Shown: positions 44,587-53,387 of the stretch, piece after piece
Numbering within the stretch: position 1 is the stretch's first letter
How the letters are laid out: each line of letters begins with the position of its first letter
Assembly (NCBI RefSeq): GCF_018599185.1
Contig: NZ_JAHFVL010000001.1
Coordinates: forward strand, 496,001-560,000
Direction: 5' to 3'
DNA from: Rhodanobacter sp. LX-99
GTDB lineage: Bacteria; Pseudomonadota; Gammaproteobacteria; Xanthomonadales; Rhodanobacteraceae
DNA: 64,000 bases
Notes under the pieces: generated by a model
The model's database searches: none
Told to the model about the DNA's origin: nothing
What the model saw: the letters and a program-made list of their open reading frames with translations, nothing else
Position numbers and translations under genes: made by a program

Positions 44587-45189
44587 TCAATGTTGCATCG
44601 GGGTGTGGCCAGGCTGTGCCCGCACGCGGGCCAGCCAGTCACGGATGTTCGGGAAGGCGGACAGATCGAACCCGCCGTCGCCGGCGCAATGGGTGTATGC
44701 GTACAGCGCGATGTCGGCGATGCCGTAGCGCTCGCCCACGAACCACTCGCGCCCGGCCAGGTGCCGTTCCATCACCGCCAGTACCTGCGCGCCCTTCTGC
44801 AGCAGCGCCGGAACCTCGGCCTGGCGCGGGTGGTCGGGCGGCAGCCAGCCGCGGATGAAGCGCGCCACCGCGATGCACGGCTCGTGGCTGTACTGCTCGA
44901 AGAACAGCCACTGCAGCGTCTGCGCGCGCAGCCAGCGATCGTCCGGCAGGAACGGCGTGCCTTCGGCGAGGTAACAGAGGATCGCGTCGGATTCGGCCAG
45001 CCGGCGGCCGTCGTCCAGCTCCAGCAGCGGCACCTTGCCGTTCGGGTTCTTCGCCAGGTAGCCCGGCGTGCGCGTCTCGCCATGTGCGCTGTCCACGTCG
45101 ACCCAGCGGTAGTCGCGGCCCAGCTGGTCCAGCAGCAGCTGCAGCTTGTAGCAGTTGCCGGAGGCACGCATGCCGTAGATGGTGATCAT
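44587..45189 (-). CDS. Glutathione S-transferase family protein
   Basis: 200 residues. The thioredoxin-like N-terminal domain reads MITIYGMRASGNCYKLQLLL (S10 as the probable catalytic Ser/Tyr region), NPNGKVPLLELDDGRRLAES with the cis-Pro and ESDAILCYLAEG. The helical C-terminal domain has WLFFEQYSHEPCIAVARF and the conserved GIADIALYAYTH N-cap motif. GSTs conjugate or bind glutathione adducts; the substrate is unknown. The ATG at 45189 overlaps the preceding nucleotidyltransferase-like gene stop, and the E1 gene starts 26 bp after this stop. Confidence 0.92.
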   Translation of the reverse strand: MITIYGMRASGNCYKLQLLLDQLGRDYRWVDVDSAHGETRTPGYLAKNPNGKVPLLELDDGRRLAESDAILCYLAEGTPFLPDDRWLRAQTLQWLFFEQYSHEPCIAVARFIRGWLPPDHPRQAEVPALLQKGAQVLAVMERHLAGREWFVGERYGIADIALYAYTHCAGDGGFDLSAFPNIRDWLARVRAQPGHTPMQH

Positions 45190-45683
45190 TGCCGTTCCTC
45201 GCTCAAGCGCTTCAGCAGCGCCGCGCGCTGCAGGTCCTTGGGGCGTCCGAAACTTTCCAGCACGCGGATCTGTTCCGCCACCACGGGAATCGGGACCGCG
45301 AGGCCGCCCCTATCCAGCGTGACGATCCGGTCGACCCGCACCGGCTCCCAGCCGCGTTCGCCGCAGAGTTCGAGGCCGCCCATCACTTCCACCGGCAACC
45401 CGGGGAAACGGAAGCGGGCGAAACACGAACGGAAACGCTCTTCGCCGCGCGGCACATAAGTATCATCGCGCCGGGCCCGCCAATGCCCGATCAGGGTTTC
45501 CGCATCGCGCACGCTGGTCAACACGTCGAGATCGGCCACCGTCACCTCCGCGCCGGCCAGCCGCGCCGCGGCGCTGCCGATCAGCGTCCACGGATCGCGG
45601 CAAAGGCGATGCAGGTCCGGTACCGCCGCAGCGAGTACCTCGCGCAATGCCGCCGCCGTGTCGACATGGACGGAGGCACTCAT
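45186..45683 (-). CDS. Nucleotidyltransferase-fold-like protein
   Basis: 165 residues from the ATG at 45683. The order WTLIGSAAARLAG...VTVADLDVLTSVRDAETLI gives the G-S...D-x-D pattern of nucleotidyltransferase-fold proteins, where the aspartates bind a metal. The remainder contains RSCFARFRFPGLPVEVMGGLEL, reminiscent of the third catalytic carboxylate strand (EVMGGLEL). The assignment is by pattern only; the substrate is unknown. Both its ends overlap neighbours by ATGA (GNAT upstream, GST downstream), so the three are made together. Confidence 0.65.
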   Translation of the reverse strand: MSASVHVDTAAALREVLAAAVPDLHRLCRDPWTLIGSAAARLAGAEVTVADLDVLTSVRDAETLIGHWRARRDDTYVPRGEERFRSCFARFRFPGLPVEVMGGLELCGERGWEPVRVDRIVTLDRGGLAVPIPVVAEQIRVLESFGRPKDLQRAALLKRLSEERQ

Positions 45684-46228
45684 GGCCGTGCGCGGCGACG
45701 GCGCCATTGCTCGCGCGTCTGTGCCCATATCTCGGTCGGCGAATCCTCGTACGGCGCCGGCAGCTTGCCCGGCCCGCGGCAGGTCGAGCCGAGCCGCTGC
45801 GCCAGCGCCTGCGAGGCGTGGTTGTCCGGATGGATCGAATGGATCATCTCGCTCCAGCCCAGTCGGTCGAACGTCCAGTCGACCGCCGCCACGCAGCCTT
45901 CCAGCGCGTAGCCCTTGCCCCAGGCGGCGCGCGCCAGGCCCCAGCCCACTTCCGTACCGGGCCAGTCGGCCGGATGCCATGGCCCGAGCCGGCCGATCCA
46001 CTGGCCGCTGCTTTTCTCGATCACCGAGAACATCGCAAAACCCTGGATCGACCAGGCGCCCGCCAGGGTCAGGAAACCGCGCCAGGCGGCGGCGCGTGAT
46101 TGTTGGCCACCGATGAACTGCGCCGCCTCGGCGTCGGCCATGTTGGCCGCGTAGGCATCGAAATCCTCCGCCCGCGGCGGACGCAGGATCAGCCGATCGG
46201 TTTCGATGCGCAGCGAATCGAGGTCCAT
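45680..46228 (-). CDS. GNAT family N-acetyltransferase (RimJ/RimL-like)
   Basis: 182 residues from the ATG at 46228; a GTG nine bases upstream is also possible. The RimJ/RimL-like start LRIETDRLILRPPRAEDFDAYAAN is clear. Motif A lies in EVGWGLARAAWGKGYALEGCVAAVDWTFDRLG, with the acetyl-CoA loop GKGYA, and IHPDNHASQALAQRLG is the usual motif B. It probably acetylates an amine on a small molecule or protein N-terminus; the substrate is unknown. The gene is 16 bp after the acyl-CoA dehydrogenase stop and overlaps the nucleotidyltransferase-like gene. Confidence 0.9.
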   Translation of the reverse strand: MDLDSLRIETDRLILRPPRAEDFDAYAANMADAEAAQFIGGQQSRAAAWRGFLTLAGAWSIQGFAMFSVIEKSSGQWIGRLGPWHPADWPGTEVGWGLARAAWGKGYALEGCVAAVDWTFDRLGWSEMIHSIHPDNHASQALAQRLGSTCRGPGKLPAPYEDSPTEIWAQTREQWRRRRARP

Positions 46229-46244
46229 GCGCGCCACGCTCCGC

Positions 46245-47414
46245 TCAGAATGCGTTGATGCCGGTCAGCTCGCGGCCCACCACCAGCTCGTGCACCGTCT
46301 CGGTGCCTTCATAGGTGATCACCGATTCCAGGTTCAGCGCGTGGCGGATCGCGCCGTGTTCGGTGGTGATGCCGGCGCCGCCGAGGATGTCGCGGCACTG
46401 GCGCGCGATGTCGATCGCCATGCGGCAGTTGTTCCACTTCGCCAGCGAGACCTGGGTCGGCTGTATCCTGCCGGCATCCTTCAGCCGACCCAGCTGCAGC
46501 GACAGCAGCTGCGCGGTGGTGATGCGGCGGGCCATGTCGGCCATCTTCAGCTGCACCGCCTGGTTGGAGGCGAGCGGACGGCCGAACAGGATGCGCTCCT
46601 TCGTGTAGTCGAGCACTTCCTTGAGGCAAGCCTGCGCGGCGCCGATCGGGCCCCAGGTGATGCCGTAGCGCGCCTGGGTCAGGCAACCCAGCGGCCCCTT
46701 CAGGCCCTTCGCGTTCGGCAGCCGCGCGCTGTCCGGCACACGCACGTTGTCGAAGAACAGCGCGCTGGTGACCGAGGCGCGCAGGCTCATCTTCTTGTGG
46801 ATTTCCTGCGCCTTGAAGCCGGCCGTGTCGGTCGGCACCACGAAGCCCTGGATGCCGTCCCCGGTCTGCGCCCACACGATGGCGATGTGCGCCAGGTTGC
46901 CGTTGGTGATCCACATCTTGGCGCCGTTGATGACCCAGTCGCCGCCATCCTTCTTCGCGTGGGTCTTCATGTTCGCCGGATCGGAACCGCCGTGCGGTTC
47001 GGTCAGGCCGAAGCAGCCGATCACTTCGCCGGCCGACATCTGCGGCAGGTAGTGCTGCTTCTGCTCCTCGCTGCCGTAGGCGTAGATCGGGTACATGCAC
47101 AGCGAGCTCTGCACCGAGGCAAAGCTGCGCAGGCCCGAATCGCCGCGCTCCAGCTCCTGGCAGATCAGGCCATAGCTCACGCCGTTCATGCCGGCGCCGC
47201 CGTAGGTCTCGGGAATCGTGGCGCCGAGCAGGCCGAGCGCGGCGATCTCCGGGATCAGTTCCTTCGGGAAACGCGCCTGGTCGAAGCAGTCGCCGATGAT
47301 CGGCAGCACGCGCTCGTCGACGAAGCGGCCGACGGTGTCCTGCACCATGCGTTCCTCGTCGGTGAGCAGCGAACGGACATCGTACAGATCGAGCGGATTC
47401 AGACTGACAGCCAT
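46245..47414 (-). CDS. gcdH: Glutaryl-CoA dehydrogenase-type acyl-CoA dehydrogenase
   Basis: 389 residues from the ATG at 47414. It has the full acyl-CoA dehydrogenase order: helical N-terminus, a middle beta domain with CFGLTEPHGGSDPANMKT and WITNG, and a C-terminal helical domain. The stretch SFASVQSSLCMYPIYAYGSEEQK and the catalytic-base region ITYEGTETVHELVVGRELTGI are typical of glutaryl-CoA dehydrogenase, which oxidises and decarboxylates glutaryl-CoA to crotonyl-CoA in Lys/Trp breakdown using FAD. It is the first gene of a five-gene minus-strand run that includes the fused E1 dehydrogenase. Confidence 0.92.
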   Translation of the reverse strand: MAVSLNPLDLYDVRSLLTDEERMVQDTVGRFVDERVLPIIGDCFDQARFPKELIPEIAALGLLGATIPETYGGAGMNGVSYGLICQELERGDSGLRSFASVQSSLCMYPIYAYGSEEQKQHYLPQMSAGEVIGCFGLTEPHGGSDPANMKTHAKKDGGDWVINGAKMWITNGNLAHIAIVWAQTGDGIQGFVVPTDTAGFKAQEIHKKMSLRASVTSALFFDNVRVPDSARLPNAKGLKGPLGCLTQARYGITWGPIGAAQACLKEVLDYTKERILFGRPLASNQAVQLKMADMARRITTAQLLSLQLGRLKDAGRIQPTQVSLAKWNNCRMAIDIARQCRDILGGAGITTEHGAIRHALNLESVITYEGTETVHELVVGRELTGINAF

Positions 47415-47514
47415 GGGAGCTCCGGAGAGGGGGCGTAAAAGCCGGTATTGTAGCGCGGCCCACGATGGCCCTACGACTCCCGCCCCCACGCCACGTCCCC
47501 CCTGACGAAAACCC

Positions 47515-48390
47515 ATGTTCAAAGGTGTACTGCTCGGTTTCGCGGCATTTGCCGCCTACGCCATCAGCGACGCGTTCGTGAAATCGCTGCGCGGCTCGCT
47601 GCCGGCCTACGAGGCGGTGTTCTTCGGCGCCGTGCTGGGCCTGAGCGCCCTGCCCTTCATCCGCAAGCGCGACGACCGCTGGCACGAGGTGCTGGTCGCG
47701 CAGCGCCAGGGGCTGTGGCTGGTGCGCGCGCTCGCCAGCGCGGTGGGCAGCACGGCGGCGGTGATCGCCTTCACCGCGCTGCCGATGGCCGAGGCGTTCG
47801 CTCTGATCTTCCTGCTGCCGATCTTCGTCACCATCCTGTCGGTGCTGGTGCTGGGGGAGCACGTGGGCTGGCGCCGCTGGTCGGCGGTGGTGGCCGGCTT
47901 CATCGGCGTGCTGGTGGTGCTGCGGCCGGGCTTCCGGGTGCTCGGCGTCGGCCACCTGGCGGCGATCGTCTGCGGCCTTTCCGGCGCCGTCTCGATGATC
48001 GCCCTGCGCCTGTCCGGCTCGCACGAAAAGCGCGTCACCCTGTACGGCGCCGGCGTGGTCGGCTCGATCCTGCTGACCGGCGTGCTGATGCTGCCGGCCT
48101 TCGTCTGGCCGTCCCTGCACCAATGGCTGCTCCTGCTCGGCTACGGCCTGCTCGCCGCGCTCGCCTCGGTGCTGCTGATGCTGGCTACCCAGAAGGCGCC
48201 CGCCAACCACGTCGCGCCCACCCAGTACAGCCAGATGCTGTGGGCCGTGCTGCTCGGCTACGTGCTGTTCCACGACCGCCTGGACTGGCCGATGGCGATC
48301 GGCATCGCGATCATCCTCGGCGCCGGCCTGTTCACCTTCGTGCGCGAGGAGCAGGTCACGCAATGGTGGAAGCGCATGCGCATGCTCTGA
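47515..48390 (+). CDS. EamA/DMT superfamily permease
   Basis: 291 residues with ten predicted helices in two EamA repeats. The first repeat runs from KGVLLGFAAFAAYAISDAFVK to VIAFTALPMAEAFALIFLLPIF and VLVLGEHVGWRRWSAVVAGFIGV. The second ends in NHVAPTQYSQMLWAVLLGYVLFHDRLDWPMAIGIAIIL. It resembles the RarD/SAM-transporter-like side of the superfamily, but no substrate can be named. ATG 47515, divergent from gcdH across about 100 bp. Confidence 0.9.
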   Translation: MFKGVLLGFAAFAAYAISDAFVKSLRGSLPAYEAVFFGAVLGLSALPFIRKRDDRWHEVLVAQRQGLWLVRALASAVGSTAAVIAFTALPMAEAFALIFLLPIFVTILSVLVLGEHVGWRRWSAVVAGFIGVLVVLRPGFRVLGVGHLAAIVCGLSGAVSMIALRLSGSHEKRVTLYGAGVVGSILLTGVLMLPAFVWPSLHQWLLLLGYGLLAALASVLLMLATQKAPANHVAPTQYSQMLWAVLLGYVLFHDRLDWPMAIGIAIILGAGLFTFVREEQVTQWWKRMRML

Positions 48391-48510
48391 CGGCAGGCCG
48401 GCACGACCCGGCCGGCGCGATCTGCTGCCACAACGGGACACGCGCATGTTTCGCCGCCCGCCGAAACATGTGCCGGCGGACCGGACCCATCATGGCTGCA
48501 TCGCTCACCC

Positions 48511-49512
48511 ATGAAGGCCGCATGCATGTCGGGATTACTGGCACTCGGACTGATCTCCGCCCTTTCCGCAAGCACGATCCACCTGCCCGTCGCGCACGAC
48601 GCCAGCCAGCAAGTCGCCCTGCACTGCGTGACTCCGGCGCAGGCGAACGGCCAGGTCGTGCTGTTCGTGCACGGCGCCAGTTTCCCGACCATGCTGGCGT
48701 TCGGTTTCGAATTCGCGCCCGGTGATTCGTGGATGGACTTCATGGCGCGGCAGGGTTTTCTCGCCTGCGGCCTGGACTTCGTCGGCTTTGGCGCGTCCAG
48801 CCGCCCCGCGGCCATGGCACACGCCGCCGCAGATGCCTCGCCGGTGACCCGCGCCCCGGAAGCCGCGCGGGAAATCGGCGTGGCCATCGACTATCTGCGC
48901 AAGAAGCGCGGGATGGGCCGCGTCCATCTGGTCGCGCATTCCTGGGGCACCCTTCCGGCCGCCACGTTCGCCGCGAAACATCCCGGCGCGCTGGCCTCGC
49001 TCACCCTGTTCGGCCCGGTCGTGCCGAAGCCGGGCGAGCCTGCCGAACCCGTGCACGAAGCGTGGTGGACGATCAGTGCCGAGGCACGCTATCAACAGCT
49101 GCGCTTCAAGCATGTCCTGCCGCCGGGGCTGACCTTGCTGGAACCGGCCGTCGCGCGGCGCTGGGCCGGCGAATTCGACGCGTCGGTGCCGCACGTGGCG
49201 GGCGACCCGCCGGGCGATCTGCGCATTCCCGCCGGCCCCGCGGCGGACATCGACGCGGTGGCATCCGGCGGCGGCTATCCGTACGACCCCTCGACCGTCA
49301 GGGTTCCGGTCTTCGTGGTGTACGGCGACTACGACACGGTCACCGACGACGCCGGTGCCACGGCCTTCCTGGCGAAGTTCAGCGCCAGCCCGCTCACCTG
49401 GCGCATGCGCATCGGCCACGGCAGCCACGTGATGCACCTGGAGCGCAACCGTCACTCCCTGTACCGCAGCGTGAACGCCTTCATCCGCGCAGCGCAGGAC
49501 ATGCAGCCATGA
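48511..49512 (+). CDS. Alpha/beta hydrolase, probably exported
   Basis: 333 residues. A short hydrophobic N-terminus (CMSGLLALGLISALSAS) may be a signal peptide. The hydrolase core shows the oxyanion strand VVLFVHGASFPTM, the nucleophile elbow AHSWGT with S144, an acid in VYGDYDTVTDD and the catalytic His in GHGSHVMHLE. The substrate is unknown (lipase/esterase type). Its TGA overlaps the ATG of the ABM gene (ATGA), so the two are coupled. Only a weak ribosome binding site precedes 48511. Confidence 0.85.
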   Translation: MKAACMSGLLALGLISALSASTIHLPVAHDASQQVALHCVTPAQANGQVVLFVHGASFPTMLAFGFEFAPGDSWMDFMARQGFLACGLDFVGFGASSRPAAMAHAAADASPVTRAPEAAREIGVAIDYLRKKRGMGRVHLVAHSWGTLPAATFAAKHPGALASLTLFGPVVPKPGEPAEPVHEAWWTISAEARYQQLRFKHVLPPGLTLLEPAVARRWAGEFDASVPHVAGDPPGDLRIPAGPAADIDAVASGGGYPYDPSTVRVPVFVVYGDYDTVTDDAGATAFLAKFSASPLTWRMRIGHGSHVMHLERNRHSLYRSVNAFIRAAQDMQP

Positions 49513-49853
49513 TCGCGGTGATCTTCGAACTCGTGCCGGCCGATGGACGCGGACAGGACTATCTGGACATCGCCGCCGGCCTGCGCCCGCTGCTCGACGG
49601 CATCGACGGCTTCCTTTCGATCGAGCGCTTCCAGAGCCTCTCGACCCCGGGGAAAATCCTCTCGCTGTCGTTCTGGCGCGACGAGGAGGCGGTGGCGGGC
49701 TGGCGCCGAACGGAGGCGCACCGCCTCGCCCAGGGCCAGGGCCGCGCCGGCATCTTCAGCGACTACCGGCTGCGCGTGGCCAGCGTCGACCGCGACTACG
49801 GCATGCGCGAGCGCGAACAGGCGCCCGCGGACAGCCGCGCGTTCCACGCCTGA
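49509..49853 (+). CDS. Antibiotic biosynthesis monooxygenase (ABM) domain protein
   Basis: 114 residues with the ABM ferredoxin-like fold: IAVIFELVPADGRGQDYLDIAAGL, GFLSIERFQSLSTPGKILSLSFWRDEEAVAGWRR and a closing FSDYRLRVASVDRDYG. This size and the ...SFWRDEEAVxxWR... motif are typical of small ABM proteins, which act as cofactor-independent oxygenases or haem-binding proteins. The actual reaction is unknown. It is translationally coupled to the hydrolase upstream and converges on the WYL regulator, with a 12-bp gap. Confidence 0.88.
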   Translation: MIAVIFELVPADGRGQDYLDIAAGLRPLLDGIDGFLSIERFQSLSTPGKILSLSFWRDEEAVAGWRRTEAHRLAQGQGRAGIFSDYRLRVASVDRDYGMREREQAPADSRAFHA

Positions 49854-49865
49854 AAGCCGCCGCCG

Positions 49866-50828
49866 TCAGCGTCGACGCGGACGCGCCAGTTCGCGCAGGC
49901 GCGTGGCGCAGCGCGCGAGTTCGGCGCGCAACGCCGCCGGCGCGCGTATCTCGAAGCCGAACGGCAAACCGGCGAGCTGGCGCGCGAACCAGCCCAGGTC
50001 GTCGGCGCCGGTACGCAGCAGCACGCCGCCCGGCACCGGTTCGAGCAGGCCGAACGCCAGCGAGAACGCCTTGCGCGCCGTCGGCAGATCCGCGTGCAGC
50101 AGCACCTCGATCGCGTGGGCGTGAGGTATCGTGGCGATGCTCCGCTGCAGCTGGTCCAGGGCGTCGAAACCGGGCGGCCGGCGGAACGATCGATCGAGCA
50201 GGCGCACCTCGCCGACCCGATCCAGCCGGAACGAGCGCAGGCCGTGGCGCAGGTGGCACATGCCCACCGCGTACCAGGCACCCGCCCGCCAAGCCAGGCC
50301 GTACGGGTCGAACTCGCGCTCGGTGTGGGCACCCGCGGCGGAGTCGTAGCCCATGGACACGCGCCGCTGCGCCTGCGCCGCGCCGGTCAACGCGATCAGC
50401 GCCGCATTGCTGCCGGGCGTACTCGAGGCCGGCAGCAGGTCGACCTTGACCGTGTCGGCGATCGCGCGCACGTGGCGCTTCAGGCCATCGGGCATGACCC
50501 GCGCCAGTTTCGCCTGCACGCTTTCCACCGCCGGCGCCGCCTCGGCCAGGCCCAGCCCGCGCGCCGCCACCATGCCTACCGACAGCGCCACCGCCTCGTC
50601 GTTGGTGAACATCATCGGCGGCAGCCTGAAGCCGGCGACCAGCATGTAGGCGCCGTGGCGGCCGCGCTCGGCGGTGAGCGGAATGCCGAGGTCCTCCAGC
50701 ATCACGATGTAGCGTCGCAGCGTGCGCACGTCGACGCCGACCCGGCGCGCCAGTTCGGGGCCGCTCATGCGGCCGTGGCTCTGCAGCAGGTCGAGCACCG
50801 CCAGCACGCGGGTGGTGGGTTTCGCCAT
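49866..50828 (-). CDS. YafY-type transcriptional regulator (HTH plus WYL domain)
   Basis: 320 residues from the ATG at 50828; another ATG is at 50837. The N-terminal HTH_11 reads TRVLAVLDLLQSHGRMSGPELARRVGVDVRTLRRYIVMLEDLGIP. A middle WYL domain follows, with AWRAGAWYAVGMCHLRHGLRSFRLDRVGEVRLL, the name-giving region. The C-terminal WCX part ends near WFARQLAGLPFGFEIR. Family members respond to small ligands or nucleic acids. It is divergent from NIPSNAP-LysE across 93 bp that hold a small palindrome, the likely operator. Confidence 0.92.
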   Translation of the reverse strand: MAKPTTRVLAVLDLLQSHGRMSGPELARRVGVDVRTLRRYIVMLEDLGIPLTAERGRHGAYMLVAGFRLPPMMFTNDEAVALSVGMVAARGLGLAEAAPAVESVQAKLARVMPDGLKRHVRAIADTVKVDLLPASSTPGSNAALIALTGAAQAQRRVSMGYDSAAGAHTEREFDPYGLAWRAGAWYAVGMCHLRHGLRSFRLDRVGEVRLLDRSFRRPPGFDALDQLQRSIATIPHAHAIEVLLHADLPTARKAFSLAFGLLEPVPGGVLLRTGADDLGWFARQLAGLPFGFEIRAPAALRAELARCATRLRELARPRRR

Positions 50829-50850
50829 GGCGGCCATGGTAGCGACAAAT

Positions 50851-50869
50851 CAGGGCGTAATTTGCCCTG
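50851..50869. promoter_or_regulatory. Candidate operator: CAGGGC-N7-GCCCTG palindrome
   Basis: In the 93-bp divergent region between the WYL regulator and NIPSNAP genes, CAGGGC (50851-50856) and GCCCTG (50864-50869) form a perfect 6-bp inverted repeat with an AT-rich 7-nt centre. The size and place suit a dimeric regulator's binding site. No experiment or second copy supports it. Confidence 0.45.
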
Positions 50870-50921
50870 TATGGGTTTTAGCGTGTGTCCTGCGCCACCC
50901 GGCGCCCAGGCCAGGGAACCC

Positions 50922-51782
50922 ATGAACCACTTCAAACGACTGTTACCCGGCATCGTCGCGGGCATCGCGCTCGCTGCAGCCATGCCGGCACACGGCAAAC
51001 CCGCGAACGAGGCCCCCATGACGGAAAGCGTGCAGCACCTCAAGGACTACCAGGTCGTCGAATTCCGCCGCTACGTCACGGCGGACGGCGAGCTGGCGCA
51101 CTTCGCCAAATACTTCGACGCGTATTTCCCGGAAGCATTCGAGCAGCTCGGTGCGATGGTGTTCGGCCAGTTCACCGAGCGCGGGCACTCGAACCGGTTC
51201 ACCTGGCTGCGCGGCTTCCACGACATCAATGCGCGCCCGATCGTCAACGCGGCGTTCTACTACGGGCCGCTGTGGAAGGAGCACCGGATCAAGGTCAACG
51301 CGATCCTGCCGGACAGCGACAACGTGATGCTGCTGCGCCCGCTGCATCCGGAACACGGCATCAGCGTGCTGCCGGCGGTCGATCCGGTGACCGAGGAACG
51401 CGGCGCGCAGGGCATCGTGGTCGCGCAGATCTTCGCGGTGAAGAAAGGCAGCGAGGACACCTTCGCGAAACAGGCCGAGGCCGCGTTCGACGCCTACCGC
51501 ATCGAGGGCGTGCACCCGGCCGGCGTGCTGGTGTCGCTGGATGTGCCGAACAACTTCCCGCAGTTGCCGATCCGCACCGACGGACCGTTCCTGGTCTGGC
51601 TGGGCGTGATCCGGGACGAGGCCACGCTGGACCGGCGGCTCGCGCCGATCCTGACGTCCGCCGAACGATCGCTGGCGGCGGGTGGCCTCCTGCGCGGCGC
51701 GCCGGAGCGCGTGGTGATGGACCCGACCCCGCGCTCGCGCCTGCGCTGGCTTGCCGGCACGGGCGCCGGGGTTTCGCCATGA
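50922..51782 (+). CDS. NIPSNAP family protein, probably exported
   Basis: 286 residues. An N-terminal hydrophobic segment (LLPGIVAGIALAAAMPAHG) looks like a Sec signal peptide, unusual because most NIPSNAP proteins are cytoplasmic. Two dimeric alpha/beta-barrel (ferredoxin-like) repeats follow: QVVEFRRYVTADGELAHFAKYFDAYF and, later, VAQIFAVKKGSEDTFAKQAEAAFDAY. The family function is unsettled. ATG 50922 has AGGGA just upstream. The stop overlaps the lysE start (ATGA). Confidence 0.85.
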   Translation: MNHFKRLLPGIVAGIALAAAMPAHGKPANEAPMTESVQHLKDYQVVEFRRYVTADGELAHFAKYFDAYFPEAFEQLGAMVFGQFTERGHSNRFTWLRGFHDINARPIVNAAFYYGPLWKEHRIKVNAILPDSDNVMLLRPLHPEHGISVLPAVDPVTEERGAQGIVVAQIFAVKKGSEDTFAKQAEAAFDAYRIEGVHPAGVLVSLDVPNNFPQLPIRTDGPFLVWLGVIRDEATLDRRLAPILTSAERSLAAGGLLRGAPERVVMDPTPRSRLRWLAGTGAGVSP

Positions 51783-52414
51783 ACCACGTCGAGCAACTAT
51801 GGCTGTTCTTCGCGCTGGTCTTCGGCATCATGGTGCTGCCCGGCCTGGACATGGCCTTCGTGCTGGGCAGCACGCTGGCCGGCGGGCGCCGCCGCGGCTT
51901 CGCCGCGCTGGCCGGCATCGTCGCCGGCGGCGTGTGCCATGTCGTGATGACCGCGCTGGGCATCAGCGTGCTGCTGGAATTGATCCCCGGCGCATTCAAC
52001 GCGCTGCTGCTGGCCGGCGCGCTGTACATCGCCTGGATCGGCCTCTCGCTGATGCGCAGCGACGCTGCGCCGGCCCTGCAGCCGGATGCCCCACGGCGCT
52101 CGCACGCGGCGACGTTCCGCCAGGGCATGCTGACCTGCCTGCTCAACCCCAAGGCCTACCTGTTCATGCTGGCGGTCTTTCCGCAGTTCCTGCGCCCGGA
52201 GCACGGCCCGATCGCGGCGCAGGCGCTGGTGCTGTGGCTGATCATCGCGCTCAACCAGCTATGCGTTTACGGCGGGCTGGCGTTGATGGCCGACCGCGCC
52301 CGCGCATGGCTGCAAGGCAAGCCGAAGGCCGGAACGCTGGCGACCCGCTGCGTGGGCGCCTTGCTGATCGCGGCGGCCATGTTCACCGGCTTCGAGGGAT
52401 GGCGCGGGGCGTAA
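51779..52414 (+). CDS. LysE family amino-acid/metabolite exporter
   Basis: 211 residues with six predicted helices. The RhtB/LysE signature is VLPGLDMAFVLGSTLAGGRRRGFAALAGIVAGG in helix I-II, followed by NALLLAGALYIAWIGLSLMR and the FRQGMLTCLLNPKAYLFMLAVFPQF stretch typical of the family. It exports an amino acid or homoserine-lactone-like solute; the substrate is not determined. Translationally coupled to the NIPSNAP gene and probably controlled with it by the divergent WYL regulator. Confidence 0.92.
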   Translation: MNHVEQLWLFFALVFGIMVLPGLDMAFVLGSTLAGGRRRGFAALAGIVAGGVCHVVMTALGISVLLELIPGAFNALLLAGALYIAWIGLSLMRSDAAPALQPDAPRRSHAATFRQGMLTCLLNPKAYLFMLAVFPQFLRPEHGPIAAQALVLWLIIALNQLCVYGGLALMADRARAWLQGKPKAGTLATRCVGALLIAAAMFTGFEGWRGA

Positions 52415-52447
52415 GCCGGCGCGCGCCATTCCCGGCCGACACCTCGC

Positions 52448-53371
52448 TCAGTGGTTGCTGACCCCGTGCGGCACGTGCCCGGTCGCCACGTGCTTGCGCG
52501 CGGACTCCACGTTGGCCGGCGAGTCGTCGAAGAAGATGTCGGCGCCGAACGCGTCGAGGAACGGCCCCTTGTCGCGGCCGCCGAGGAACAGCGCCTCGTC
52601 GATGCGCACGCCCCAGCGACGCAGGGTGAGGATCACGCGTTTGTGCGCGGGCGCGGAACGGGCGGTGACCAGGGCGGTGCGGATCGGCGAGTCCTCGGCC
52701 GGGAACGCGGTCTGCAGGCGATGCAGCGCGGTGAGGAAGCCGCGGAACGGGCCCACCGACAACGGCTCGGCGGCGTGTTCGGTTTCGCTGCGGTGGAAGG
52801 CTTCCAGGCCCTCCTCGCGCGATACGCGTTCGCCCTCGTCGCCGAAGATCACCGCGTCGCCGTCGAACGCGATGCGCAGCTGCTCGCCGGCGCGCGGCGG
52901 CGCGGTGCTGGGCAGGATGGTGGCCGCGGCCACGCCGGCGGCGAGCGCGCGGCCGACGTCCTCGGCGTTGGCCGAGAGGAACAGGTCGGCCTTGAACGGC
53001 GCGATGTAGTCGGACGTCGGCGCGCCACTGGTGAACGCGGCACGGCTGATTTCCAGGCCGTAATGCTGGATCGCGTTGAAGATGCGCAGGCCGGTGTCGC
53101 CGGAGTTGCGCGACAGCAGGATCACCTCGACCGGCGGCACGTCGCCGGCCAGCTTGTTGAGGCCGAGCAGCTTCTGCACCAGCGGGAAGGCCACGCCGGG
53201 CCGCAGGATTTCGTCCTCGTGCTCGATCTGGAACGAGCGGTAGGCGTCGAGGCCTTCGCGCTCGAACAGCGCGTGGCTGTCGCCGAGGTCGAACAGCGCG
53301 CGCGAGGAAATCGCCACGACCAGGCGGTTGTCGACAGGCGAGTCGGGGGCGTGGACGGTTGGCTGGGTCAT
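52448..53371 (-). CDS. 5'-nucleotidase (cytosolic NT5C1-like family)
   Basis: 307 residues. The sequence matches the bacterial 5'-nucleotidase family: LVVAISSRALFDLGDSHALFE, VEVILLSRNSGDTGLRIFNAIQHYGL, the acidic IAFDGDAVIFGDE motif (HAD-like catalytic DxD, D-G-D) and FLGGRDKGPFLDAFGADIFFDDSPANVE near the end. It removes phosphate from nucleoside monophosphates in the cytoplasm. ATG 53371 is preceded by an inverted repeat that separates it from the NAD kinase gene. The C-terminal end is reached just before the convergent LysE gene. Confidence 0.92.
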   Translation of the reverse strand: MTQPTVHAPDSPVDNRLVVAISSRALFDLGDSHALFEREGLDAYRSFQIEHEDEILRPGVAFPLVQKLLGLNKLAGDVPPVEVILLSRNSGDTGLRIFNAIQHYGLEISRAAFTSGAPTSDYIAPFKADLFLSANAEDVGRALAAGVAAATILPSTAPPRAGEQLRIAFDGDAVIFGDEGERVSREEGLEAFHRSETEHAAEPLSVGPFRGFLTALHRLQTAFPAEDSPIRTALVTARSAPAHKRVILTLRRWGVRIDEALFLGGRDKGPFLDAFGADIFFDDSPANVESARKHVATGHVPHGVSNH

Positions 53372-53387
53372 GACGCGAATCTAGCGC

